Of a DNA stretch of 64,000 nucleotides, positions 34,701 to 45,619 are shown piece by piece; position 1 is the stretch's first letter, and each line of letters starts with the position of its first letter. The notes below the pieces were generated by a model. It was not told the origin of the DNA, made no database searches, and was given only the letters and a program-made list of their open reading frames with translations. This DNA comes from Apoda limacodes. Lineage: Eukaryota; Arthropoda; Insecta; Lepidoptera; Limacodidae. Both the position numbers and the translations under genes were made by a program. The stretch spans positions 26,429,521 to 26,493,520 of the forward strand of contig OX291544.1 of assembly GCA_946406115.1 (NCBI GenBank). The letters are read 5' to 3'.

Positions 34701-34891
34701 AATCCATCGTTCCATTCCAACTTCTGTAACTCTACCAGTGTATTTCCATCTTGAGCTAACTCTAAGAAAAATAATGTTCCACCACCAGCTAATCCATAGT
34801 ATTGACTGGTTGCTACTGCCAAGATATCGGGCCGGGAACGCGAAAACCGCACACTATATCCATGTCGACCAGGTGTCAGGAAAGTTGGCAT
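28771..34891 (-). CDS. Pex7: Peroxin 7 (PTS2 receptor), WD40-repeat protein, six exons
   Basis: PEX7 binds peroxisomal matrix proteins carrying an N-terminal PTS2 signal and delivers them for import; it works between cytosol and peroxisome. Exons on the minus strand: 34891-34691, 32656-32474, 30764-30579, 30038-29921, 29114-29030, 28930-28771. All have GT-AG ends and compatible phases, giving 310 codons (human PEX7 has 323). Diagnostic stretches are TPGRHGYSVRFS and NDGLFDV at the N-terminus, SASWDTSVKLWDPES across the exon 2/3 junction, FASVSGDGHLKLW, VLSCDWSRTE, GWDLRR, AVRRVQFSPH, SYDFTTRIWDL and HHSEFTYGLDW, ADCGWDS near the end. WD repeats cover nearly the whole protein. The start at 34889-34891 fits the short leader before TPGRHGY. 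Introns 1 and 2 are the largest; intron 2 carries mariner and RTE debris. In flies the PTS2 pathway is thought to be reduced, so the cargo in this insect is unclear. Confidence 0.93.
31370..31580 (+). mobile_element. RTE-like LINE C-terminal fragment in a Pex7 intron
   Basis: Plus-strand coding remnant SMGRPSARWTYELVRTT followed by KMHKAQDQLF and a stop resembles the end of RTE-type polyproteins (GRPxxRWxDDL... AQDRxxW). Too short to classify further. Confidence 0.5.
31640..32125 (+). mobile_element. Mariner-like transposase C-terminal remnant with internal duplication
   Basis: Remnants of LLHDNARPHV appear at about 31733-31765 (CTTCATGATAATGCCAGACC) and again at about 31828-31860 (CTCCATGGTAACGCCAGACA). 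Further on, the pieces around CCTCCATTCTCACCGAACCT and TTTTATAGGAAAGG match the HPPYSPDL and EFYRKG regions of mariner transposases. The upstream ~95 bp is duplicated in tandem (31675-31768 and 31769-31862). No intact frame. Confidence 0.65.
32990..33250. other. Possible retroposon tail within Pex7 intron 1
   Basis: CACTGCAGGGGCTTCTTCTT and GGAGAATGTAGGCCTGGACC look like a reversed, diverged form of the GAGAAGAGGCCTGTGCC tail seen at 18960. The rest of intron 1 (to 34690) shows nothing further. Confidence 0.3.
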
Positions 34892-35546
34892 GCTGATTGT
34901 GTAGCTGTAAAGTTATAACTAAGTATTTAATTTTGATTTGACTGAATTTCAATATTGTAGCTGTAAGCCATGTACGGAACAAACCTGTATTGACTTTTCA
35001 AATAAATAGCATGAGCTGCATTGGAAGACTTTTAGTTTTACATTCTTAAAAGAATCTTATTGGCTTCAATACAATGCTAAGCCTGGATAAAAAAATTAAT
35101 TGAATAGAAATAAACTAGTATTTATTTTAATCCTAACCTATATCTTGTACGTCACAGAGTAATAAATAAGTAATCGATGTTCATTCATTCCGATTCATAC
35201 GATATAGTAATGCGACATGTATCGATTAGATTCCAATAAGTATTCATGCGTCACTCGATTTTAATCCTATTTGTACGTCCTAGACTAAATCCTATTAGAT
35301 TGTTACAGGTATTGCTTGTCAGGAAACCTCACATGTTCCGTTTATATAAAAGTGATGGATATCACAGAGCGCTCATTTCTAATATTCACCTGAAAACTTT
35401 AACTTCAACCACAATATTTACCGTTCATTCATCTTAAATAATTCATCATCAATCATTTATCATCATTAATATTCATCTTAATCCTTTACGAATCTGAATT
35501 TCTTAAAAGTTTCAATAAAATTACCAATATGTTAAATTATATCTCT
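34892..35546. promoter_or_regulatory. Shared intergenic region between divergent Pex7 and Arr2
   Basis: Only 655 bp separate the two start codons. The Arr2 side has a TATA box; the Pex7 side shows no clear TATA, as expected for a housekeeping gene. TTCATC-type short repeats occur at 35425-35480. I did not find a perfect RCSI/P3 photoreceptor element (TAATYNRATTA). Confidence 0.5.
35343..35350 (+). promoter_or_regulatory. TATA box of the arrestin gene
   Basis: TATATAAA, with a candidate initiator TCATTT about 30 bp downstream (35373-35378). This implies a 5' leader of about 170 bp before the start codon at 35547. Confidence 0.6.
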
Positions 35547-37870
35547 ATGGCATTTGTGGTGGCAGTAAAAGTATTTAAAAAGACAACTCCAAATGGAAAA
35601 ATTACAGTTTACCTTGGCAAACGAGACTTCATTGATCATGTGGATTATTGCGATCCCGTTGACGGCGTGGTGGTCGTTGATACGGAATACCTGAAAGGAA
35701 GAAAAGTTTATAGTCAGGTATTCAGTGCAGTGGTTTGTGAAAAGTTAAAACTGTGTATAGTGAATTACTGATCCTTACTATTATGTTTTTTTACTTAGCT
35801 TGTTACAACATACCGCTTTGGTAGGGAAGAAGATGAGGTGATGGGAGTGAAATTTACCAAGGAAATGATCATTGGGCAGGAGCAAGTCGTGCCGTTAATC
35901 AATTCAAAAATGGAGTTAACACCTGTGCAAGAGAAACTACTTAAAAAGCTTGGACCTAACGCTTACCCATTTACTTTTAACTTCCCTGAGATGGCACCGA
36001 GCTCGGTAATATATTAAGAGCATATTTTATTTCAAAAACAATTCTCACTAATAATTTATATCTATTCTTCTATGTAAAGAGAGAGAGAGAGAGAGAGGAT
36101 TTGTTAGTTGGTGTATATGTGGAGGGCAGCCTCCGGGGCTTCTGCACCTGCTTCAAAAAAAACTTTTAACTATTTGAAAGGTAAATTATTTCAGATGGAC
36201 ATAGGCTATAATATAATATGTGCCTATGGAGAGGGCCTCTAGCGAAACAATGTTCGCTGGGTCAGCTAGTGGCTCTTTGAAAATCAAATATCACAAGCAA
36301 TCCTTTAAGATAAATGTGATAATTAAAATCTCAAAAAGCATCTCTAAATTAAAAAAAAAACTGTTTTATTACATTTTCCAAGATGGTAAAATAAAATTAT
36401 ATTTGTCTCTGTTGTGGAATATGTAGTATGATAATTATTATATTTTTTGTATCAAAAAAACTATTATAAAGTTAGGAACAAAAGTTTTGGACACCATTAT
36501 TTTGAACTTGACAATATTTTACGTCAAACTTATATTGTTCTACAAACCAAGTACTATTCACGTATTTATCATGAACGTAAGTTAATACTGACTAGTTCAA
36601 CTCTATACTCAACATTCAATAAATAAATAAATGAGTTTTCTCGGTAGGTAACTCTTCAACCTGCTGAAGAAGATCAAGGAAAACCAATGGGCGTAGAATA
36701 CAGCGTAAGGACGTACGTTGCTGAAAGTGAAGATCAAAAAACTCACAAAAGAAGTTCAGTAATGCTGGCCATCAAAAAGGTGAGAAAGTTGGTGATTATA
36801 AAGTATTGATAACGTAAACGTAATGTTTGAAATTTAATTTTATTATTACACAGTTACAACATGCACCAGCAACTCGAGGACGCCGTTTGCCAAGCTCTTT
36901 AGTCAGCAAAGGATTCACTTTTAGCAATGGCAAGATTACCCTTGAAGTAACTTTAGATAGAGAAGTTTATTACCACGGAGAAAAAGTTGCTGCAAATATT
37001 ATTATCTCAAACAATTCTCGCAAATCTGTACGAAACATCAGATGTATGGTAGTGCAGCATGTGGAAATCACTATGATAAACTCGCAATTTAGTCGTCATG
37101 TAGCTTCATTAGAAAGTCGTGAAGGTTGCCCAATCACTCCTGGAGCCAGTTTGTCGAAAACATTTTATTTGGTGCCTTTAGCTCGCACTAACAAAGATAT
37201 ACGCGGTAAGTATTAAAGGTATTTTGTTCTATCAAATTACTTTGGACGTTTTTAATGAAAATAGTCAAGCTGTGTCGAAACTTTAGGAACAGGAATTAAT
37301 GAAAATTTAATGGCGTTAGTCAGCCAAGCAATTCTTGTGCAGATTATTAAAATTAAGCATTAATTTAAAACAAATGTATTTACACACGATAATCCTGAAA
37401 TTTCTATGTAAAGGTGTTGCTTTGGACGGGCATTTAAAAGAAGATGACGTTAATCTAGCCAGCTCCACACTTGTATCTGAAGGAAAATGTCCAGCTGATG
37501 CCATTGGTATTGTTGTTTCATACTCTGTTCGAGTGAAATTGAACTGTGGAACTCTTGGAGGAGAACTAGTTACCGATGTGCCATTTAAATTGCTGCATCC
37601 TGCAGAAGGTAAGAAAAATGCTATTCATAAATTATTGGTATTTGAAAAGATTAAAATTGCAATTAAAACGTTAAATCAAAACTACTAATATATAAAATAC
37701 ATAATTCTAAAATTATTTCAGGAAGTGTTGAGCGTCAACGTTTTAACGCTATGAAGAAAATGCAGTCTATTGAGAGACATCGTTATGAAAATTCTTTGTA
37801 TACAAATGAAGAAGAAGACAACATCGTTTTTGAAGACTTCGCTCGTCTTAGAATGAATGAGCCTGAATAA
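35547..37870 (+). CDS. Arr2: Visual arrestin, Drosophila Arr2 / phosrestin I type, six exons
   Basis: It binds light-activated, rhabdomere rhodopsin and stops its signalling. Exons: 35547-35717, 35799-36005, 36648-36779, 36854-37205, 37414-37608, 37722-37870, giving 401 codons, the length of Drosophila Arr2. The arrestin N-domain starts [15 protein letters not shown] and [31 protein letters not shown] lies in exon 2. The C-domain contains [46 protein letters not shown] and [16 protein letters not shown]. The tail ends [16 protein letters not shown]. The Ser in [11 protein letters not shown] is residue 368, matching fly Ser366 (the CaMKII site) after allowing for the two extra N-terminal residues. 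An in-frame ATG at 35529 would add six residues (MLNYIS); I prefer 35547 because family members start close to the VVxVKVF motif. Expression should be in photoreceptors. Confidence 0.95.
36079..36097. repeat. (GA)n microsatellite in arrestin intron 2
   Basis: About nine uninterrupted GA units. Confidence 0.9.
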
Positions 37871-37925
37871 CTTAATAATCAATAAATAAATGAAAATAAC
37901 TTAATAATCAATAAATAAATGAAAA
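37868..37925 (+). repeat. 29-bp tandem duplication containing the Arr2 stop codon and poly-A signals
   Basis: Two adjacent identical units (TAACTTAATAATC then AATAAATAAATGAAAA) at 37868-37896 and 37897-37925. The first starts with the arrestin stop codon. Each carries overlapping AATAAA signals (first at 37881-37886), so the site is doubled. Confidence 0.85.
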
Positions 37926-37929
37926 ACAA

Positions 37930-39640
37930 AAAAATTGAAAACTACTCATAAATTAAAAAAAAAGAAACAAATGAAGATTTAGTAATTCCTTTCATTTAAA
38001 AAGCTAAAATTTAAAAAAAAAGGCTAGTTTATTAATTCTTATCGGAATTTCTTAGTGCATCTAACTATTAATGCTTTATTATATTTTTGACATATTATTC
38101 TAGCGGAAGCCGTCATGCAGATACCATTAATTAAACTATTTAATACCGTAAGTATATATGATAATATAAGCATACAGTTTAAATCATCAAATAATTCCTA
38201 AAATGTATTGCACTTACTTTGAATTGATGTAGCGTTTTAATCCGTAATAAATTAAAATAATACACCTCCACAAAATTTGAGTTTTATTTACTGGTTTTAC
38301 TCTGTCTTTAACACACCTAACAATAAACACTTAGATGTATCCACTAGAACGAACTGCGCATTACTGACCTTAATGTAATACCTTATAAGTTATCCTGTTT
38401 TGCATTTCTATTGTTCCCTATCACAATCACAGCAGAAGGGCCATGTTTTTATAACCCTATCCAATTTGCGACCCTTATTATCGTCACATAATATAACAAT
38501 TTCTTTGCAAAAAAACAAATGTTTAAAATTTTGGAAAGTAGTATTTGTAAGAAAAATTATTTTGTAAAAAAAAGTATTGTTCGTAACCAAGGCGGAGCAA
38601 ATTTATTTTAAAAACTCACGTTTTTAATTCCAGTGGGCTGTGAGTTTATTGATTCAGAATCGTGTTTTATTATGACCTCAAAGCCATTTGCAAACAAACA
38701 CACAAGTAAAAATATGATTTAAAAAATCCAACTTTTTCAACCATTTCTAATTGGTTTCAAAAATTCTTCAAAATGCATGTATACAAAATAGATATTTTTT
38801 ACCACTACCTCTCAAAAAAGAACATTTTCTTCACTGATAGCGGGTAAATGTAAAAACTCTTTTTACACAATCACTACTCTCAGAATTAAACTAAGGTCCT
38901 CGCCTGACATTTGCCTATACATGTGCTGTAAGACCTTGTGACTTTCTAAATTTTATGATTTTAGGACAACTGCACAGTATATATAATAGTGCACATTACA
39001 AAGTGACGTATGAAAAATTTGCGCCGTATTTTTTGATTGCGTGTAATTACGTACATACTTGATTTTTGACCTAAGTATTTGCTATTGTTTACCTTCACGC
39101 GTTCCTTGAAATAGGGTATTGGCAGATAGACATAGAAATAAGGATTTTTTTCCTTTTGAGGTACCCCAAAAAAAAAGTTTTCCTTAATTTCGGAAATGCA
39201 TGTAATAAAAGACTATTCAGGATCATAGCTTTATTACAATACAATATACCAATAAAATTAAATTGTACGAAATTGATGAGATCGCACCACTATTACGAGG
39301 AGAGGTTGCTTTATTGTATTTCCTATAACCTGTGGTGCCATAAACCTTACAACTTCCGTATATTAGTTTAGGCTGTGCAACGCAATAAACTTTCTTAAAA
39401 TAATCCCTAATACATGCCAAGGGAGATTCTAATCCTTTCTCCAGCCGCAGTCGGCTAAGGTCTTGCTGCAATTGCCACACGAGGCGTGTTCGACCGTTGC
39501 TAAAGATGAAGCTTACTGGGAACTTCTGGAGTATGCCCAGCTATGGAATAAGAGAAAAATATATGTAAGTAGATCTTACCTTTCGAGACCCGTGAAAGTA
39601 CTTGCATACATTTTTTTTCGAGCTGTTCCCTAGAAGTTAG
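37930..39640. other. Intergenic, AT-rich, no gene recognised
   Basis: A further polyadenylation-like cluster lies near 38245-38265. Beyond it, no coding frame resembles a known family. Confidence 0.3.
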
Positions 39641-39689
39641 TAAGTATAAACACCCCAGGCATGCTGTAAGTAGTACGAATGCATGCTGA

Positions 39690-39860
39690 GCCCCTCAGAA
39701 GGGCCACAAAAGGCTCATCATTGTCACTTCATAATTACTGCGTGCATACAAGACTACACTAGGCTTACTGGCAGTATTACAAGCTTCCATAGTCTTACTA
39801 AGGTGCTCGCTTAACATCAGGCAAGCTTGTTTGCCTCCTTTGCCATTGGCGTTCAATTTT
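39690..39860 (+). mobile_element. Weak LINE 3'-tail remnant
   Basis: GCTCGCTTAACATCAGGCAA GCTTGTTTGCCTCCTTTGCC is a diverged and shortened version of the CAGGCGGACCGT...TTGTTTGCCACC tail. Confidence 0.4.
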
Positions 39861-40680
39861 CAAGGGCGCAGACAAAGATTTGCACGGGGTGCACAAAAAG
39901 GCTAAAGGCTACTGCGTTCTGCATTAGAATTAATCTAGCTTTCAGCCCGCGACTTCACTCGCAAATACTTTAAGATTTGTACAGTTGTTTTTATCAACGA
40001 ACTGTACATTGTACTTCTTATTGTCACCTCTTCAGGGTTTGAAATTCAAAAGTTTCCTTCTAAAACGATGCTTCCAAAATAAAATGAATATCCGCCCGTC
40101 TGACACACAGTTTTTACAGCAAAACGGTTGGAGCTAATTTTAATTTAGTTGTCTTTAAATATTTACAGTATAAGCATCTTATTAACCCAATGCCACACAA
40201 ATTATCAAAAACTATTTTAAAATGTTTTTAAGTAAACCCATACAGGTAAAATATTGTATTTTTTGTTTTTAAATGAAGGGAGAAAGGGGGAAGGATTGTG
40301 AAACCATAAAAGCTTTTTTTACAAAATTTTGTTCCGATTGAATACTTATTCTAGCAAATTATTGCTGTTTATATGGCATTATTGTTTATGGTTGATCTTA
40401 TATTTATACTGAGAACTACTATCGCGCGCTTTCTATCACTTTGCCGCTGAGTATATGCATTGACATTATTGGACACACAGTTTGCATTGACCAGTCTCCA
40501 TAAGAAATTTCGATTATATTGTTGCCAACATTTATTATATTGAAAAACACTATTATCTTCTATACGGTGTAAACTGCTGTATAAAAGAAGTTCAATAAAA
40601 CGACACGATTGCGTCACTTATGAAAATTATCGTTGCGATTCGATGCTCGTAGGAGCTATGGTGTATGAACGTATGACAGC

Positions 40681-40780
40681 TCCCTGGTTGATCTTGCCAG
40701 TAGTTATATGCTTGTCTCAAAGGTTAAGCATTCATGTCTCAGTGCAAGTATTCAGGTGATTCTGCGAATGGCTCATTATA
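40681..40780 (+). pseudogene. Fragment of the 5' end of 18S rRNA
   Basis: TCCCTGGTTGATCTTGCCAG, TAGTTATATGCTTGTCTCAA, AGGTTAAGCATTCATGTCTC and GCGAATGGCTCATTA correspond in order to the first ~100 bases of eukaryotic small-subunit rRNA (family sequence CTGGTTGATCCTGCCAG ... GCGAATGGCTCATTA). Several substitutions and small indels are present, and homology stops abruptly into AT-rich DNA, so this is a dispersed pseudogene and not an rDNA unit. Confidence 0.93.
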
Positions 40781-40937
40781 AAAAACCGAAAAAATAGATT
40801 AATATGAAAAGATAAAGTGTTTCAAATAAATAAATCACCCTAAAAAGAAGCTATGTTAAAAGAAAAATGAATTAAAAGTTTGTTGTGCGGTAGTTATTAT
40901 TAGGTATGAGTTTATAAAAAATCTCCGCTTTTCAACC

Positions 40938-40953
40938 GGGGGGGGGGGGGGGG
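40938..40953. repeat. Run of 16 G
   Basis: An uninterrupted G16 on the plus strand, preceded by CC. Rare in such AT-rich DNA and capable of G-quadruplex formation. Confidence 0.95.
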
Positions 40954-42284
40954 ACCGTGGGCAAAAGTTACTTTGATTATAAAGTCAACACCTTCTTTAA
41001 ATTTCCGTCCTCAGCGGTTTGAGCTGGGCTTTTATGAGTTTTGCTTATTTAAACATTAAAACATTGCTTATTTATGAATAATAAGGTTGAGGATAATTAA
41101 TTAAAAACGTGAAACAACTCACCATACCATGGGACTTACCTTAAAAAAATTAGGATTTTCATACAAATCTCCTACTCCTATATCACCCCTAGGGCTGGGC
41201 AACATGTCATTCTCTATTATCATCAAAAAATTTGAATTTGACCAATATTCATGGTTTGATTTGCAATACCAACCGAATTTCCATACAAAGTTTTATTCCT
41301 TATTTATCACCTCGCGGATTGTATTTCAAAAACAGTATACCCTTTGATTCTTAGTTTTAAAAATGACGAATTTTTATAAAAACTTCTAACCACCATTTCA
41401 CCTCCTGAGGGGTTGAATTTCAAAAAAATCTTTTCTAAACGACGCCTCCTATATAAAACCGAGCCTTTGTACAAATCTCTTGTATATTTAGCGTTTTGGG
41501 CTGGGCGATGATGGGACTCATAAGTTGAGTTGGGAAGTTGCCTTTCATATACTCATACTTCTTTTTTGCAGATTTGACATTAAAAATATTATTTCCCCAT
41601 GCAAACTTTGACAACTCCTTGCTTCCCTTCTGGGCCTAATTTTTGGGAAACACAGAAAGACTTGTGACAGCAACAGTATTGAAGAATATGTTACAATGTT
41701 ATCAGTAATTTTTACATAAAAATAAATATTTCTCACACAACTTTGCCACCCCCTTTCTTTCCCTTAGGAATTAACTTCAAAAAAACACTGAAATATGTTT
41801 TCCGTTAACTATACTGAAGAGTTTACATAATAGTAGCAAATTAATTTGCTAATAAACATATAATTCCCCGTACAAACTTTGCCTCGCTTTTTACCCACCT
41901 ATAGGTTGAATTCCTAAACAGGCTAAAACACGTAATTCTTTATTTGCTACCCCATATTTATATACTAATTTCATGGCTTTATTTAGAAAAATAAGCGGAT
42001 TCCCATACAAAGTTTTATCCCCTATTTTACCGAATCGGATGATTTTTTTAAAACAGTAAAGTTCTTTCTTGATTTTTAGTCAAAAGGCTGAGTATCAATT
42101 TTTTAAGACTTTACTCAAAAAATTACGGATTTTCATGCAAAATTCCGACCCCTAATTCACTCTTTTACGAGTCGAAATTTGCAAAATTCGAAAACAAACC
42201 CGTTCCTCAAATTTAAAATGTCTATCCTAAGTGCCTAAAGTATCTAATTTGTACAATTCGAACGTGGATTTTTTATATAACGGC

Positions 42285-42760
42285 AAGGTGGCAAAAAAGC
42301 TTACCTACCTTAATGGAACACCAGGAATATAACTAGCACGTTGCCGACCCTTTTTAAATGATAATCACTCCTTTCTTGAAGAACTCAATACTGTAGTCCT
42401 TAGGAAAACCTTAACAACGAGCTCATTTCCCAACCTGAGTGGTCGGAGAAGCAGGTTCCTTTGAAACCACACCGCGCATTCAGGTTCTAAGATTTAAGTA
42501 TGAGTTTCCCGCCGATGGCGAGATATACAGAACACAGCCAAAGCGGTTGAACACGTACAGGGAGGGAAAGTATCTCCTCACACTTAAGGCCTCATCATCA
42601 TCATCAAGGATCATCGTAATTTTTTTTCAGCTCGTCCTTGAACTGAGTCATAAATGCCCAGCTGGTATCCGGGTGAACCCATCCAGAGATGATAGCAGTA
42701 CTTCATGTGGGATCAGACTTGCAATTAATAGAGCAACAATCTTTGCTCCATGGTGAATAA
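42285..42760 (-). mobile_element. CAGGCGG-type LINE 3' fragment, reversed
   Basis: The reverse complement has the C-terminal pattern of this family (AATGAGCTCGTTGTTAAGGT for the WNEL region and CCTGGTGTTCCATTAAGGTA near the end). The plus strand at about 42656-42690 (GCCCAGCTGGTATCCGGGTG) is the reversed YQLGPF region found at 17753-17769. Ends at about 42760. Confidence 0.65.
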
Positions 42761-43539
42761 TATGTATGTCCGTCCACTTCCATCTATAACAATTTGAAAA
42801 TTATTCTCATCGTTCCATTAGTTCTTTGCTGGCCACAAATGACTTTTTCTACAATTATTTAGGTTATATGAATGACTTCTTCCATTACTAAGATCTAAAT
42901 GAATGTTACAAAATCAACCACTATAAAATGACGAGCCTAGTGCGATTACTGTACTACACGATGCGAGAAACATACACATATACATTTAACAATACCTATC
43001 TATTTAGCAATCTTCCAGAAGGCTTATGGATTTGTTTCAATGCCTTCTAAATAAATAAATAAAAATCTGATAAAGTGCAGTGTTATCTCAATGCTAGAGT
43101 GGTGAAATTGCAATAACGTGGATTTGGAGTTTAACAATCGATCCACTGTGTAGGATCACCTACCAAGCTTTCAGTATTGGACCCTATGGAGTAGCGATGC
43201 GTATTCTCTCCTAAACAAAATTTTCTGTCAAAATTTGTGGAAGGCGAAGTAACACTACATATCTACCAAACAACTCAAACAATGATATTTCAAAATCACA
43301 TCGCTATATATGAACTCACACTCAAGAAAAAAAGCAACACAAACTTACATACACACTCTCCAGATGCAAACCGTGGTTGTACACTAAATCCGCACATGAA
43401 ATTGTGTAAACAGTTGTGAAGAATGATATATAAAGAGATTGACAAAATTATGTCGATATCAATTTTCCATAGGTAAGTGAGGGTACGGTCAGAGTACCTA
43501 ATTAATAGAAGGTGCAAGAAAACAAAGATATATTTATTT

Positions 43540-44140
43540 ATATTGTACTAGCTTTTTCCCACGGCTCCACCCACGCTAAATTTGTTAATCAGCGAGGCCT
43601 CCATTATTATTGTTGTTCTTTCACAAGGTACAAGCTATCTTCTTGCCAAACATTGTTTGCAAAATCTTCATTCATTTCAAGACCTTATATTTATTTCATA
43701 GAACACCAAACCCGTTCGACACTTCAAAACTTAGGAATCAATACAAAAGAAATATGTAGGTAGTCCAAAATATAATATGTTGATAATTTTAATCTGTGAC
43801 GTGATAAAACTATGAAATATATATGTTTACTATGCACGTCACACAGTAAAAGCGGCAAAACGTAAAACCAAAATAATGTAGCTAAAAGAGCGGCCACAAT
43901 AAATATAAGAACAATCAATGTAACTCAAACCACATAAATAAACAATAATAATAATAACAAGGAATAAGCCTTACGACAGCAAATTTGAAAATCCTAAGAT
44001 ACGGTAAATATACATTTATGTTCAAGACAATAATAAATAACTTTTTAACTGATAACTGTTATAAAAAAAAGACAACGTAAAGAACACGAGATTAATAATT
44101 TAATTGTACTTTATCAATATGATTTTGAAATGTTACTAAG
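43540..44140. other. Intergenic; short dispersed repeat at 43548-43660
   Basis: CTAGCTTTTTCCCACGGCTC CACCCACGCTAAA is a diverged copy of a common CCCGCGGCTCCGCCCGCG-type repeat start. No gene was seen. Confidence 0.35.
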
Positions 44141-44144
44141 ACAC

Positions 44145-44360
44145 CACTTCGCTTGGGTTGTGGAATGAGCTCCCTGCCAAGGTTTTCTCTAAGGACTACA
44201 GTATGGGGTTCTTCAAGAAAGGAGTTATTGGATTTTTGGTGGGTCGGCAACGCGCGGGTGATTCTTCTGGTGTTGCAAGCGTCCATAGGCCACGGTGACC
44301 GCTTACCTTCAGGCGGACCGTGCGCTTGTTTGCCACCTTAGTGGTATATAAAAAAAAAAC
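44145..44360 (+). mobile_element. CAGGCGG-type LINE, last ~210 bp
   Basis: Begins within the LWNELPAK region (TTGTGGAATGAGCTCCCTGC) and runs through GTGTTGCAAGCGTCCATAGG to the CAGGCGGACCGTGCGCTTGT tail and A run. It is close in sequence to the ends of the copies at 18056-18262 and 49780-49985. Heavily 5'-truncated. Confidence 0.85.
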
Positions 44361-44829
44361 TCATCACTAATATAGTGACGGTAGTACTCGTGGGGAGTAC
44401 GTATAGTTCGATTGTTTACTGTTTTGCAGATACATACTGTCTTTTAAAGCGATAAGGTTGAAAATTGTATGGGCGAATCAATCACGGAAGTTAAGACGAT
44501 GAAATTCATTCTAGATTATTGAATCGATTGTTGCTTATCTTAACGCTCATCATTATGTTTAAAAAAAAATCTTGTATATTTTAGGGCCTGTTTTTTTAGC
44601 TTGCAATTTTTTGCAAATTTAGCAAATTTGGCAATCGTGCCATAGATACTAACAGTAAGAGACAGCGCGAAAGCAAATGCAAATGTAATACCATTTTTTT
44701 GCAGTGTTTAAATGTTTGACCTCTATTTAACCGACTCCAAAAAAGGAGAAGATTCTCAGTTCGGATGTATGTATTTTTTTTATGTATGTTTGGGCTAAAC
44801 TCCGTTATATATAAACGGCTTTTAAAATT

Positions 44830-45472
44830 CCTTTTTTTGAAAGACTGTACTTCCGAAGTGGTTCCATATTAATGTACTGAATTTAAAACTTAAACTTTTA
44901 GTCAAATAAAACAATTGGTGTTAATTTGGAACTGGTGAAACGCCTTTTATGTTGATGATTGTATAAAACTTTGTAACGAGTAGCGATGTTTTTAGTGTAG
45001 GAGAAAAAAAAGGAATTCGTCTCTCAAAAATAAAAAATAAAAACTATATAACAAAAAAAATAACAGTAAAAGGTAAAAATAATTACTTATTTCCCAAAAT
45101 CTGATCTGAATTACAGTTTAAAGTCGATGTCTATGTAGTTACCTAATAGTTTATAACACACTTCACTTTCATGACTTTCAGATCAGATTTTTGGACATAA
45201 GTAATTATTTTTGTCCTTTTTTGTTTAGTCTTTTTAAAGCAGGTTGTTTTTTTTTTGTTATAAAGTTCTTATTTTTAACTTTTGAGACACCAATTCTTTT
45301 ATATCTCGTAAACTAAAAATATCGATACTCGTCAACATTCATACAATCATCAACATAAGAGGCGTTTCACCAGTTCCAAATTAACACCAATTATTTTATT
45401 CGACAAAAACTTTAAGTATTAAATTCACTAAGTACATTAATATGGGACCACCTCGGAAGTGTATACCCTTTT
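44830..45472. repeat. Large inverted repeat (palindrome), arms ~285 bp, loop ~65 bp
   Basis: The left arm (about 44830-45112) matches the reverse complement of the right arm (about 45177-45472) over almost its full length, with scattered mismatches and small indels. Anchor pairs: CCATATTAATGTACT against AGTACATTAATATGG; TGGTGTTAATTTGGAACTGG against CCAGTTCCAAATTAACACCA; ATGTTGATGATTGTAT against ATACAATCATCAACAT; AATAATTACTTAT against ATAAGTAATTATT; TCTGATCTGAA against TTTCAGATCAGA. No ORF. Confidence 0.9.
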
Positions 45473-45619
45473 AAAAAAGTTATTTTACATTGGCTAACAG
45501 CACAAACTGATATTATTTCGAACACGATTCAGAAAATGACAAAAATCAATTATGTGACTATTTTTTATAAACGTGCAAGATCATTTTGAACTTGTACCTT
45601 GGCAAAGGGGAATCACGAC

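Larger units (their letters stand above)
39940..42250. mobile_element. Old retroposon-derived sequence with repeated TTTCATACAAA/CCCC motifs
   Basis: Repeated, diverged blocks read like TTTCCATACAAAGTTTTATC plus a short CACCTC/ACCCC phrase and TTGAATTTCAAAAA, for example near 41155, 41285, 41400, 41870, 42000 and 42130. This block type recurs in old lepidopteran retroposon ends. CTAGCTTTCAGCCCGCGACT at 39942 is another common repeat start. The 18S fragment and G16 run lie inside. Confidence 0.35.

Noticed and set aside
35529..35546. Upstream ATG giving a six-residue longer arrestin
   Set aside because: Family members start close to the V-V-x-V-K-V-F motif, and the start at 35547 yields the family length of 401 residues. 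The upstream ATG cannot be excluded.
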